Assembly: GCA_023957775.1 (NCBI GenBank)
Contig: JAMLGR010000003.1
Span: 186,001 to 250,000, forward strand
Reading direction: 5' to 3'
From: Fimbriimonadaceae bacterium
GTDB lineage: Bacteria > Armatimonadota > Fimbriimonadia > Fimbriimonadales > Fimbriimonadaceae
DNA: 64,000 nucleotides
A model generated the notes under the pieces. That model saw nothing but the letters and a program-made list of their open reading frames with translations, had not been told where the DNA came from and made no database searches. A program made the position numbers and the translations under genes. Position 1 is the first letter of the stretch; every line of letters begins with the position of its first letter. Shown one piece after another: positions 52,173-60,685 of this stretch.

Positions 52173-53828
52173 CTACTGGTCGGGGCTGGAATCGACCCAC
52201 CCACCGGCCGTCGCCACCCCGACCACGTGCGTCCGAACGGTCAGGCGCAATCTTGGATCGACAAAGCGCACCAGGTCGCTCTGGATCGGCGCGACGGCCT
52301 CGGGGCGCACGGGCTCGGGCGCTTCTACGGTCACCTCGACGTCGACGGTTTGGGGCCCTCCATTGACCTTGATCTCGACGATCGCCGCCCCTGGCAGGAC
52401 TCCCAATCGGCGCTGGATCACGGACGTCACCCGTTGGCGCAGGGCCACCTCCGCCGGGGTCAGTTCCGGCGCCTTCTCGGGTTCCGGATCGTAGATGAAC
52501 CGCTGGCTGTCCGCGTCCCGCGTGAGCACGGAGCGCACCAGCAAGCGCACCTCGCGTCCCACCGCGCCGGCAACGTCCTGCTGGAGCGTCGCCACCTGAT
52601 CGGGAGCGATCGCCGTCGGCGTCCGCACGACCGCGGTGAGGGTGGGGGTCCCCTCGCCGTCGCTTCTCGAGAGGCTTTCCAGGTTCGCGCCCGCCACGTC
52701 GGCAAGGCCCTTGCGCACGGCCTGCGTGGCTTGTTGGAGGAGCTTCTGTTCCTCGCTGACTCGGAACGAGGCCTCCCGTTCGGCTTCCGTGTGGTACACC
52801 TGCCCGGCACGGTCCGCGTCCTTTGAAATGAGCGATCGCATGACGAGGTCGACCGGCTTTCCGAGGGCCTTCTCCAAAGAGGCCTCGATGCTTTTGACTT
52901 GGGCTGGATCGAACGGCTGCGGGGTCAGGGCCACGGCGACGATCCGGTACCCGTCGCCCTGTGGCAGCAGATCCAAGACCCGTTCGAGGTTGCCGCCGGT
53001 TCGAAGCCCGATCTCCTCGCTCAGCACCGACGACACGGTGGCCTGGACCTGTCGAGACGTGGCGATTTGGGTCAGGGTCTTCGTGAGGAAGACCCCCATG
53101 ATCCCGAGGGCGATCAAGCTTGGCAGGAACTTCAGGACGAATCTGCCCAGACCCAACTTTCGCAATTCGCGCTGGCTCCCCAGATCGTGGATGAAGAACA
53201 TCCCGCTCGCCGCGAGGTGGATCGCAAACAAGTTGGCCGCGAACAGCAGGAACGCGCCAAAACCGTGGGCCGTGTCGCCTCGGGCGAGGAAGAGTCCGCA
53301 CGTCGCCAAGGGCGGCACCAGGGCGACCGAGATCGCGACGCCGGGCAGGGCGCTGCTGATCTTCACGTTCACCGTCGCGTAGGCACCCGCCAGACCGGAC
53401 GCCAGGGCAATGAGAAGGTCGTAGAGCGTCGGCGCGGTCCTTCCCAGCATCTCCTGGCTTACCCCAAGATTGAGCGGCAGCACGCCCACCGCCCAACCGA
53501 TGCCGATCGCCAAGGCGACGCCGAGCACCTCCGCAACCAACGCCTTGCGCAACAGCAGGTTGTGGCCCATCACGAGACCGAGCGAGATGCCGAAGATGGG
53601 CCCCATGAGCGGCGCGACGAGCATGGCGCCGATGATCACCGCGGCGCTGTTCGACAACAGTCCGTAGGCTGCGATCGTCGTGGACAGGGCCACCATCACC
53701 CAGTAGCGAAGGAACGGAGAACTCCCCTCCTCGATCTCCTCGATAATCGCGACGCGCGTTTCCCGCGGCATCTGAATCAGCATGCCGACGCGCTTTCGCG
53801 AGGTCGAAGGGGATTGCATACTGGGCAT
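52173..53828 (-). CDS. DUF389 membrane protein (TIGR00341-like)
   Basis: 551 aa. N-terminal ETRVAIIEEIEEGSSPFLRYWVMVALSTTIAAYGLLSNSAAVIIGAMLVAPLMGPI is the classical DUF389 block; about eight helices follow. The second half (about 260-550) is soluble, with three related segments of about 90 residues that resemble repeats of the BON/DUF389-tail type. Function unknown. ATG at 53828. Divergent from the DUF5658 gene. Confidence 0.85.
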   Translation of the reverse strand: MPSMQSPSTSRKRVGMLIQMPRETRVAIIEEIEEGSSPFLRYWVMVALSTTIAAYGLLSNSAAVIIGAMLVAPLMGPIFGISLGLVMGHNLLLRKALVAEVLGVALAIGIGWAVGVLPLNLGVSQEMLGRTAPTLYDLLIALASGLAGAYATVNVKISSALPGVAISVALVPPLATCGLFLARGDTAHGFGAFLLFAANLFAIHLAASGMFFIHDLGSQRELRKLGLGRFVLKFLPSLIALGIMGVFLTKTLTQIATSRQVQATVSSVLSEEIGLRTGGNLERVLDLLPQGDGYRIVAVALTPQPFDPAQVKSIEASLEKALGKPVDLVMRSLISKDADRAGQVYHTEAEREASFRVSEEQKLLQQATQAVRKGLADVAGANLESLSRSDGEGTPTLTAVVRTPTAIAPDQVATLQQDVAGAVGREVRLLVRSVLTRDADSQRFIYDPEPEKAPELTPAEVALRQRVTSVIQRRLGVLPGAAIVEIKVNGGPQTVDVEVTVEAPEPVRPEAVAPIQSDLVRFVDPRLRLTVRTHVVGVATAGGWVDSSPDQ

Positions 53829-53905
53829 TATTGCCCGGAATGGACGGTCGAGACCCTCACTCTTGACAGGCCCTCGGCCACCCCGAATGCGGAATCAACA
53901 TCCCG

Positions 53906-54235
53906 GTGGCCAACACGTCGTCCAGCACTCGAATCAGCGCGACCCTGCCGTTTGCGATCGTCCTGTATGCGGCGCTGAGCGTGGCCGACTACGGCTTCAC
54001 CTTGGCGGCGCTCAGCCATGGGGCGCGCGAAGGCAATCCCGCCCTCGCCTGGTTCATCGAATACGGGCTTTTCGACTTCGTCAAACTCAGCCTGACGCTG
54101 CTCGTGTGCTGCGTGGCGACGCAACTGTGGGAGCGGCCGATCGCCCGGCACGTGCTGCGGTTCGGCAATGTGCTGATGGTGGGGGTGGCGCTCTACCACT
54201 TGGCGTACCTGTTCCAGCGCATGGGAGCCGGCTAG
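53906..54235 (+). CDS. DUF5658-like small membrane protein
   Basis: 109 aa, three to four hydrophobic segments. The pattern LSVADYGFTLAALSHGAREGNPALAWFIEYGLFDFVKLSL matches DUF5658 (Asp in helix 1, E-NP in the loop, Lys in helix 2). Role unknown. GTG at 53906. Convergent with the esterase gene across a REP unit. Confidence 0.7.
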   Translation: MANTSSSTRISATLPFAIVLYAALSVADYGFTLAALSHGAREGNPALAWFIEYGLFDFVKLSLTLLVCCVATQLWERPIARHVLRFGNVLMVGVALYHLAYLFQRMGAG

Positions 54236-54259
54236 CAGGACCAGTACGGGCGCGAGAAA

Positions 54260-54286
54260 GGGTGCCACGCCCGCTTGACGGGCGTG
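54260..54286. repeat. REP-like palindromic unit
   Basis: A single 27-base copy of the palindrome with arms CACGCCCG and CGGGCGTG, between convergent DUF5658 and esterase genes. Confidence 0.85.
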
Positions 54287-54302
54287 ACCCCCAAGCTTCG
54301 GT

Positions 54303-55178
54303 TCAGCGCGCCGGCGGAGTTTCGCCGATGAAGGCGAGGAGCCGCTTCAGGCCCTGATCGCCGGCCAGCGGCATCTTGGAGAGCGCGCTGAGGTGGTCGC
54401 GACCGACGAGCACGCACGTCTCGACCAGGCCCCCCTTGCCCTTCGCGGCCTTCTCAAACGCCGCGGCCTGGGCGCGGATGGCCGCGTAATCGCCGTCGGC
54501 CACCATCACGAGCATCTTGGGCTTCCCCTTCCCTACGTACACCGATGGGTCCAGACCGTTGAGCGCAGAGGCGATCGGCCCCAGCGAATTGGCCAGGGAT
54601 TGCGCCCAATCCGGCGCGTCCTTCAGCGCTTCGGAAAGCTGCGACTTGTCGAGGCTGAGCACCAGCGGCGCGCCGATCGTCACGCACCCCGCGACGTCGG
54701 CGGGAGACAGCCCCTGATCCTTCAGGAAGGCGGGGTCTCCCGCCACCATCGCCGCAAGGTGTCCGCCCGCGCTGTGCCCGGCCAGAAAAACCCGATGCCC
54801 ATCGCCGCCCCTCTTTGCGACCTCCGATCGGACCCAGGCAAACGCGGCCGCCACGTCGCGAACCTGGTCGGCGGGCATTGCCTCGGGCACCAATCGATAG
54901 CTCACCAGGGCGCACGCCACCCCTTGGGCCTGCAACGCGCGCGCCAACGCGCCGTTCGCGGCGTCCTTGCGGTCTCCCATGACCCATGCCCCGCCGTGCA
55001 CGAAGACCACCGTCGGGTAGTGCTCCCGGGCCGGCAGATAAAGATCCAGTTGCTGCTTGGCGCCGCCGCCGGCCACGTACGGCTGATCCAACAGCACCTC
55101 GGCCTTGAGCGGGGGCTGGCAACCGGCAACGCCCAAGGTCAGGCCCAACACGACGACAAACGGGACGACACGGCTCAC
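54303..55178 (-). CDS. Alpha/beta hydrolase lipoprotein (BD-FAE-like esterase)
   Basis: 291 aa. Lipobox GVAGC (Cys20). The hydrolase fold: VVFVHGGAWVMGD oxyanion hole, nucleophile GHSAGGH, Asp in MVADGDY, His in GRDHLSA. HGG-type esterases include BD-feruloyl esterases and kynurenine formamidases. Anchored, so it acts outside the cytoplasm, probably on an ester or lactone. GTG at 55178 with AGGAAG upstream. Confidence 0.88.
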   Translation of the reverse strand: MSRVVPFVVVLGLTLGVAGCQPPLKAEVLLDQPYVAGGGAKQQLDLYLPAREHYPTVVFVHGGAWVMGDRKDAANGALARALQAQGVACALVSYRLVPEAMPADQVRDVAAAFAWVRSEVAKRGGDGHRVFLAGHSAGGHLAAMVAGDPAFLKDQGLSPADVAGCVTIGAPLVLSLDKSQLSEALKDAPDWAQSLANSLGPIASALNGLDPSVYVGKGKPKMLVMVADGDYAAIRAQAAAFEKAAKGKGGLVETCVLVGRDHLSALSKMPLAGDQGLKRLLAFIGETPPAR

Positions 55179-55234
55179 GCCCTTCCTAACGCGGGGACGC
55201 CCGAGCGGGTTTCGTCGAAGGGCTTCGGGAGGTG

Positions 55235-55240
55235 TACTAT
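55235..55240 (+). promoter_or_regulatory. Candidate -10 for ggt
   Basis: TACTAT at 55235-55240, 21 bases before the ATG at 55262 and preceding GGGAGG. No convincing -35. Confidence 0.4.
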
Positions 55241-55261
55241 GAGTCTCCTCGGGAGGGAACG

Positions 55262-56935
55262 ATGCTTCGAACAGGACTCGCTGGACTTCTCGCGTCGGTT
55301 TTGATCGCGACCGGCGCCGCCCAGTCGCATCCGGTCTACGGGCGGCAAGGGATGGCGGTCGCCGTGGACCCGACCGCCGCGAGCGTGGGCGCGAACATCC
55401 TACGCCAAGGCGGCAACGCGTACGACGCGGCCGCCGCGATGGGGTTCGCCCTCGCGGTGACGTACCCGCAAGCCGGCAACCTCGGGGGCGGCGGATTTGC
55501 CGTCTGCCTCTCGGCCGATGGCGCCACGTCCACCTTGGATTTCCGCGAAAAGGCTCCCGGCAAGGCGTCCAAAGACATGTTCCTGGACGCCGAAGGCAAC
55601 GTGGTCCCGCGAAGGAGTCTCGATACGCACCTCGCCGCCGGCGTCCCAGGTTCGGTAGACGGGCTCCTCACCCTGCACGCCCGCTTCGGCCGCCTGCCTC
55701 GAGCGCAGGTGCTGGCCCCCGCCATCGCCCTCGCCTCCGACGGCTTCCCCGTCTCGAAGGAGCTCGCAGATTCCCTTCGCAGCGCCCAGAAGCGCTTGGC
55801 GAGCCACCCGGGCTCGCTTCGCGCGTTCTATCCGAACGGAGCCCCTCCGGCTTTCGGTTCGATCCTTCGGCAGCCCGATCTGGCCAAGACGCTCCGCCTC
55901 GTTTCCGACAAGGGCCGGGCGGGGTTTTACGAGGGGGAGACCGCCGACCTGATCGTTGCCGAGATGGGGCGCGGCCAGGGCTTGATCGACCACGACGACC
56001 TGCGGGCCTACCGGTCGAAGTGGCGCGAACCGTTCGTGACCGACGCGGGGGGCTACCGCCTGGTCTCGATGCCGCTTCCGAGTTCCGGCGGCGTGACGAT
56101 CGCCCAGATTCTCGGCATGCTCGACTTGGAGGAGATCCGTGCGTTCGGCCCGGGTTCCTCGCGCTCCATTCAACAGCTCACCGAGGCCGAGCGGCTCGCC
56201 TACGCGGACCGCAACCACTTCCTCGGAGATTCCGACTTCGTGGAGGTGCCTCTCAAGCGCCTGGTCTCCCCCGAGTACCTGGCAGAACGACGCAAGCAGA
56301 TGCCGAAAGAGAGGGCGGGCAACAGCGCCGGGGTCGCGCACGGCGACGCCGAGTCCACCGAAACGACCCACTACACCGTGGCGGACGCCGATGGCAACGT
56401 CGTCGCGATCACCACGACCCTCAACGGCAGCTACGGGATGGGGGCCGCGGTCGAAGGCGCGGGTTTTCTCCTGAACAACGAGATGGACGACTTCACGTCC
56501 AAACCCGGCGTGCCTAACCTTTACGGCCTGGTGCAATCGAGCGCCAACGAGATCGTGCCCGGCAAGCGGATGCTGTCGTCGATGACCCCGACGATCGTGC
56601 TCAAGGACGGCAAGTTCTTCATGACCGTGGGCAGCCCCGGCGGCTCGACGATCATCACCACGGTGCTCCAGGTGTTCCTCAACATGGCCGTGCACGGAAT
56701 GAACATCCGCGATGCCATCGATGCGGGCCGGGCCCACCACCAGTGGCTTCCCGACGAAATCTCCTACGAGCGCAACTTCCTCGCCCCGGACGTGGTGGAG
56801 GCGCTGAAGGCGATGGGCTACAAGATGGCCCCGACGGGCTCGATCGGCATTGCCGCAGGCATCGAGCGTTTGGCGGACGGGACGCTCGCCGGGTGGTGCG
56901 ACCGCCGCTCGGGTGGAGCGGCGGTCGGATACTGA
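55262..56935 (+). CDS. ggt: Gamma-glutamyltransferase
   Basis: 557 aa with signal peptide (TGLAGLLASVLIATGAAQS). N-terminal nucleophile hydrolase that self-cleaves before Thr368 in ESTETTHYTV; the large subunit has NLGGGGFAV and REKAPG. The lid-loop and SPGGSTI segments are present. Cleaves glutathione and transfers gamma-glutamyl groups in the periplasm. ATG at 55262 with GGGAGG eight bases upstream; the frame starting at 55232 lies in the promoter. Confidence 0.95.
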   Translation: MLRTGLAGLLASVLIATGAAQSHPVYGRQGMAVAVDPTAASVGANILRQGGNAYDAAAAMGFALAVTYPQAGNLGGGGFAVCLSADGATSTLDFREKAPGKASKDMFLDAEGNVVPRRSLDTHLAAGVPGSVDGLLTLHARFGRLPRAQVLAPAIALASDGFPVSKELADSLRSAQKRLASHPGSLRAFYPNGAPPAFGSILRQPDLAKTLRLVSDKGRAGFYEGETADLIVAEMGRGQGLIDHDDLRAYRSKWREPFVTDAGGYRLVSMPLPSSGGVTIAQILGMLDLEEIRAFGPGSSRSIQQLTEAERLAYADRNHFLGDSDFVEVPLKRLVSPEYLAERRKQMPKERAGNSAGVAHGDAESTETTHYTVADADGNVVAITTTLNGSYGMGAAVEGAGFLLNNEMDDFTSKPGVPNLYGLVQSSANEIVPGKRMLSSMTPTIVLKDGKFFMTVGSPGGSTIITTVLQVFLNMAVHGMNIRDAIDAGRAHHQWLPDEISYERNFLAPDVVEALKAMGYKMAPTGSIGIAAGIERLADGTLAGWCDRRSGGAAVGY

Positions 56936-56938
56936 GTC

Positions 56939-57499
56939 TTAGGCTTCGGCGACAGCCTTGACGTTGAAGAGGACGGCGTCCTCGTTGGCCACAAGCTCGA
57001 CTCCCTCGGGGAGGTCGATCTCCTTGGCGGTGATGCTGGCGCCGACCTTCATGTCCTCGATGGGCACTTCGATGCACATCGGCACCGAGGAGACCGAACA
57101 GCGAACGCGAACTCTGCTGACCGGCCGCTCCAAGACCCCTTCCTTCGCTTCGACGGCCTTGGGCTTGCCCACCGCCTCGATCGGCACGGAGATGCGGATG
57201 ACATCGTCGGGGGCGACCTCTTGAAGGGTCATGTGCGTGATGCGCTTCTTTCCGGGCTCCAGGTCGACCTTCTTCACCAACACGGTGCGTTCGGAATCGT
57301 CCTCCGGCATGCGGACTTGGAACAAGGCGACGCCATGCGTCTCCTTCAGGGCCTTCTTCACCTCAAGCACGCTGGCCTGGATCAGGGCGGTCTCGTTGTC
57401 TTTGTCGACCAGGGCCATGGGCAAGAAACCCTCTTTGCGCGGATTCTGAGGGTTGGTGGATGCACCGTCGGATCGGGGCTCGATTGGCACTACTGCCAT
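56939..57499 (-). CDS. rplY: Ribosomal protein L25 / CTC family
   Basis: 186 aa. L25/TL5/CTC fold: GVALFQVRMPEDDSERTVLVKKVDLEPGKKRITHMTLQEV, then a C-terminal TL5-like beta domain (IEVPIEDMKVGASITAKEIDLPEGVEL). Binds 5S rRNA in the 50S subunit. A N-terminal segment of about 25 residues (VPIEPRSDGASTNPQNPRKEG) is extra relative to E. coli. A second start, MALVDKD at codon 28, would be closer to the family's usual N-terminus. Confidence 0.9.
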   Translation of the reverse strand: MAVVPIEPRSDGASTNPQNPRKEGFLPMALVDKDNETALIQASVLEVKKALKETHGVALFQVRMPEDDSERTVLVKKVDLEPGKKRITHMTLQEVAPDDVIRISVPIEAVGKPKAVEAKEGVLERPVSRVRVRCSVSSVPMCIEVPIEDMKVGASITAKEIDLPEGVELVANEDAVLFNVKAVAEA

Positions 57500-57560
57500 A
57501 AGTACTGTATACCTCCTCTAAGGATGGTCAGGGCGTCGGGGACGCATAGGGACATTCGAC

Positions 57561-57589
57561 ATTATACCCGTTCAGGCCCCCGAGGCCAA
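57561..57589 (-). promoter_or_regulatory. Sigma-70-type promoter for the L25 gene
   Basis: Minus strand TTGGCC (57589-57584), 17-base spacer, TATAAT (57566-57561). Leader of about 55 bases to the ATG at 57499. This is the best-matching promoter in the window. Confidence 0.7.
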
Positions 57590-57634
57590 ACCGGAGACGT
57601 GCGGACGGGCGTGCTCCCCCACCACAAACCCGGG

Positions 57635-58597
57635 TTACGAGGGACGGACGATGCGGATCGTGTTGCTTCCCTGTTCACCGCTGTCGGGGGCGACCGCGTA
57701 GAGCTTGTACGTCGAGCTGCTCCCTGGCGCAGCCAGGCCGTACGCCACCTCCATGCTCGTGCGATCGGTCGGGATCGACTCGACGGACTCTTCCTCTTCC
57801 ATCTTGTACCGGGGCCCCGGGTGGTACCTCAGGCTGAATCGCTTGAGCGACGAAGGGTCGGGATGGGTCCAGCGCAACTCCACCTTCTCGGTGGCCGGGT
57901 TCCACTCCCCCTCGAGTTCGGGGGCCGCGGGCAACTTGTCGGGATTTGGCTCGGCATCCGGAATCGTCCTGACGAGTTCGTGGTCCTCGCCGAGAAGGCG
58001 GATGGCCGCTGCCGAATAGAGCTTGAGCAGCTTGGCGACCTGCCCCATCACCTGACCCCGCATGTCGCGGGAGTAGAGCGCGTTGCGGTCGGCCGATTCC
58101 GCCGCGCGGCACGACTGCCGGTAGCTTGCAAGCTCGTACCCAAAGTGCTCGAGCGTGCACCCGCCTTCCAGAACCAACGGCGGGCGGAACTTCGGCACGG
58201 CCGGGTTGTTCCGATTGACGACCGCCCAGATCTGGATGACGCTCTCCGCGGCCTCGATCATCGCCTCGTCCCCCGCGGTTCGGGCGGGGAGCTTGGGCAG
58301 GGCCTCCTTGTACGGCTTAGAGAGGGGCTTTCGGGACACCACCTCCTTGAACTGCTTGAAGCGCTCCCGCATCTCCGCTGCCTTGATGTCCCGATCGCCC
58401 GACGCGACCAAGCGCACATTCTCTTTCGAGACCACGTCGTTCAGCGCCATGATCAGCGACTGTCGAAGCGCGGCCAAGTGGTTCAAGGTCGCCCCTCGAA
58501 TCACCAGATCCTTCGAGGACGCCTTGTTGACTTGTTCCCAATGCTTGGCGAATGCATCCAGCGTGGGAATGTAGGAAGCAACTCCAGAAAGCGGCAT
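57635..58597 (-). CDS. Hypothetical protein with C-terminal FN3-like domain
   Basis: 320 aa, no signal peptide. Residues 1-220 are alpha-helical (LNHLAALRQSLIMALNDVVSKENVRL, RERFKQFKEVVSRKPLS). The last about 95 (PELEGEWNPATEKVELRWTHPDPSSLKRFSLRYHPGP to YKLYAVAPDSGEQGSNTIRI) have the shape of a fibronectin type III domain. No catalytic signature and no family recognised. A TAAAAT box precedes the ATG by about 10 bases. Confidence 0.7.
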   Translation of the reverse strand: MPLSGVASYIPTLDAFAKHWEQVNKASSKDLVIRGATLNHLAALRQSLIMALNDVVSKENVRLVASGDRDIKAAEMRERFKQFKEVVSRKPLSKPYKEALPKLPARTAGDEAMIEAAESVIQIWAVVNRNNPAVPKFRPPLVLEGGCTLEHFGYELASYRQSCRAAESADRNALYSRDMRGQVMGQVAKLLKLYSAAAIRLLGEDHELVRTIPDAEPNPDKLPAAPELEGEWNPATEKVELRWTHPDPSSLKRFSLRYHPGPRYKMEEEESVESIPTDRTSMEVAYGLAAPGSSSTYKLYAVAPDSGEQGSNTIRIVRPS

Positions 58598-58643
58598 AGA
58601 CCCCTATTTTAGAACGCCGGGGCCTTCCGATGCCCGGTTGCCT

Positions 58644-59195
58644 TTACCCCTTCTCCTTGAGCAGGACCTCGACGGCCCGATCCAGCTCGGCGTTCGCAAG
58701 GTCCGCGAAGCGCAGCTTTCCGGAGCGGTCGATCAGGTAGTAGTCGGGGAACGAGTCCGCGTGCATCGCCCGCATCGTCTTCTTCTCCCCGTCCTGCGCG
58801 ATCAGATAATCCAAGCCGTTCTCCTTCACCGCGGCCTTCATCTTCGCGGCGTCGGGGTCGGAGTGGATGCCGATAAGGACCAGACCCTGGTCCTTGTAGC
58901 GTCGATTCAACTCTTTCAAGTGGGGCATCGACGCCTTGCACGGGCCTCACCAGTGGGCCCAGAAATCGAGAATCACCACCTTGCCCTTGAGGCTTTCCCA
59001 GGTCGGGGCCTTGCCCTGCAGGTTCAGCCACTCCGTCGCCGTGAAGGCGGGAGGAGCTTTGCCCTCCAGCGCATCTTTGAGCGCCGCGGTCGAACCCGAT
59101 CGTTCGCGCTGGAACCCGTCGCCCTGGCCGCCGAACCCTGCGGCAAGGACACCGGCGAGGACGGCAAGGGTCGTCGCTACCGTTTTGTTTGCCAT
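58644..59195 (-). CDS. TlpA/ResA-like thioredoxin with in-frame UGA (putative selenocysteine) in UGPC
   Basis: 183 codons. Signal anchor (VATTLAVLAGVLAAGF), then a thioredoxin fold of TlpA/ResA type: GKVVILDFWAHW, UGA, GPCKASMPHL, LVLIGIHSDPD, cis-Pro region DSFPDYYLIDRSGKLRF. The UGA (58949-58947) is at residue 83, precisely where the first Cys of CGPC belongs; Cys86 is the second active-site residue and the only Cys. A SECIS-like hairpin follows at 58934-58899. Reading UGA as Sec gives one continuous protein; otherwise it is a pair of useless fragments. ATG at 59195, near-leaderless from TATAAT. A nonsense mutation is the alternative. Confidence 0.75.
58899..58934 (-). promoter_or_regulatory. 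SECIS-like hairpin downstream of UGA
   Basis: Eight-bp lower stem GCGTCGAT (58934-58927) with ATCGACGC (58906-58899), an internal loop, then ACTT/GAGT and apical GAAA (58917-58914). The apical loop starts 29 bases after the UGA codon and begins with G, within the bacterial SECIS pattern (16-37 bases, G among the first two loop positions). Lies inside the coding sequence. Confidence 0.6.
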
Positions 59196-59204
59196 GGTGG
59201 ACCC

Positions 59205-59210
59205 ATTATA
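59205..59210 (-). promoter_or_regulatory. TATAAT box for the TlpA-like gene
   Basis: TATAAT on the minus strand at 59210-59205 with nine bases to the ATG at 59195, so the mRNA leader would be about three bases long. Confidence 0.55.
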
Positions 59211-59235
59211 AGGGCACCGCTTGCCCTCCATCCCC

Positions 59236-59241
59236 TACAAT
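59236..59241 (+). promoter_or_regulatory. TACAAT box for the methyltransferase gene
   Basis: TACAAT at 59236-59241, 37 bases before the ATG at 59279, which has AGGGGAGG as ribosome site. Confidence 0.4.
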
Positions 59242-59278
59242 GAGATCTTGCCTGTCGGGCTTGGCAGGGGAGGCCTTG

Positions 59279-60103
59279 ATGTCGCACACGGAAGAGATCC
59301 AGCACCACTACGAAAACCCCCGCCTCCTCGAATCGATCCTGGAAGGGCTCCGCGCCTCGGGAAAGGACCCGGACCATCTCGCGCCCGAGGATCTCTCCGC
59401 GGTCGACGAGTTCCACATCCGGGGGCGGGAGTCCACGACCGAAACGGCGAAACTCGCCTCGTTTCCCAAGGGGAGCCACGTCCTCGACATCGGCTCGGGC
59501 ATCGGCGGCCCCTCCCGCCACCTCGCGTCGCAATTCGGACTTCGGATGACCGGCATCGACCTCAGCCCGCTTTACTGCGACATCGCCACCGAATTGGCCC
59601 GCCGCACGGGCCTGTCCGACCAGGTCCGCTACCAACAGGCCGACGCCACCAGCCTCCCGTTCGCCGACGAGACGTTCGACGGCACGTGGACGCAGCACGC
59701 CTCGATGAACATCGAGAACAAGGAGGCGCTCTACCGGGAGATGGCGCGCGTCGTCAAGCGGGGCGGGAAGGTCGTTCTTTACGACATCTACGGGAAGGAG
59801 GGCGAGCCGCACTTCCCCGTGCCTTGGGCCCGAACACCCGACATCAGCTTCCTGTGTTCGTCGGACGGGATCCGGGCACACCTCGAGAAGCAGGGATTGG
59901 TCCCGATCGTTTGGAACGACGACTCGGAGCAGGCCTTGGAGTGGTTTGAAAGGCGCATCGCCTCCTCCGCGGCCAGGGGGCCCGACCCCGTTGGGTTGCA
60001 CCAGCTTTTCGGACCCATCTGGTCGGAAATGGCAAAGAACATCGTTAGAAACTTGAAGGAAAAGCGGATCGGCGTCGTCCAGGGCGTTTGGACCAAACCC
60101 TAG
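59279..60103 (+). CDS. Class I SAM-dependent methyltransferase
   Basis: 274 aa. SAM motif I HVLDIGSGIGGPSRHLA (glycine-rich loop, GGPSR as in UbiE/tocopherol/sarcosine methyltransferases), Asp in MTGIDLSPLY, motif II QADATSLPFADETFDGTWTQ. The GGPSR form favours small-molecule methylation, possibly a quinone or amine; the acceptor is unknown. ATG at 59279 with AGGGGAGG upstream. Divergent from the TlpA-like gene. Confidence 0.9.
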   Translation: MSHTEEIQHHYENPRLLESILEGLRASGKDPDHLAPEDLSAVDEFHIRGRESTTETAKLASFPKGSHVLDIGSGIGGPSRHLASQFGLRMTGIDLSPLYCDIATELARRTGLSDQVRYQQADATSLPFADETFDGTWTQHASMNIENKEALYREMARVVKRGGKVVLYDIYGKEGEPHFPVPWARTPDISFLCSSDGIRAHLEKQGLVPIVWNDDSEQALEWFERRIASSAARGPDPVGLHQLFGPIWSEMAKNIVRNLKEKRIGVVQGVWTKP

Positions 60104-60106
60104 GCG

Positions 60107-60685
60107 CTACCCACCCAATGCCGCGTGCCGGGGGCAGCCCACCAGGTGGTCGTTCACCATCCCGGTCGCCTGCATGTGCGCATACACAATCGTCGACCCG
60201 ACAAAGTTGAATCCCCGGGCCTTCAGATCTTTGCTGAGCGCGTCCGAGATGGGAGAGGTCGCCGGCAACTCCTGCATGCAGCTCCATCGGTTCTGGATGG
60301 GCGCGCCGTCGACGAACCGCCACACGTAGGCGTCGAACGAGCCGAACGCGGACTGGATCTCGAGAAACGCCTGCGCGTTGCGGATGGCGGATCGGATCTT
60401 CGCCCGATTGCGTACGATGCCCGGGTCGTCCAGCAGACGCGCCACCTCCGCCTCCCCGTAAGAGGCCACGCGCTCCGGGTCGAAGCCCTCGAACGCGCGC
60501 CGGTAACCCTCGCGCTTGTTGAGCACAGTGCTCCAAGAAAGACCTGCTTGGGCGCCCTCGAGCACGAGGAACTCGAACAGCCGCCGGTCGTCGTGCAACG
60601 GCACGCCCCACTCCTCGTCGTGGTAACGCGCCATCGCCTCGCCCTGCGCCCAGGCGCATCGCTCCACGGCTTGGCTAGCCTCCAT
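60107..60685 (-). CDS. tag: DNA-3-methyladenine glycosylase I
   Basis: 192 aa HhH-fold base-excision enzyme. Zinc ligands Cys10 (ERCAWAQG), His22 (RYHDEEWG), His180 and Cys184 (NDHLVGCPRH). RYHDEEWGVPLHDDRRLFEFLVLEGAQAGLSW is the family signature. Removes 3-methyladenine from alkylated DNA. ATG at 60685 overlaps the BNR-repeat stop by 11 bases; the frame extension upstream is ignored. Confidence 0.95.
   Translation of the reverse strand: MEASQAVERCAWAQGEAMARYHDEEWGVPLHDDRRLFEFLVLEGAQAGLSWSTVLNKREGYRRAFEGFDPERVASYGEAEVARLLDDPGIVRNRAKIRSAIRNAQAFLEIQSAFGSFDAYVWRFVDGAPIQNRWSCMQELPATSPISDALSKDLKARGFNFVGSTIVYAHMQATGMVNDHLVGCPRHAALGG

Noticed and set aside
58929-59195. Split pseudogene interpretation of the TlpA-like gene
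   Set aside because: Not fully excluded, but the UGA falls exactly at the Cys position, all other motifs are intact and a hairpin of suitable geometry follows, so a selenoprotein is preferred.
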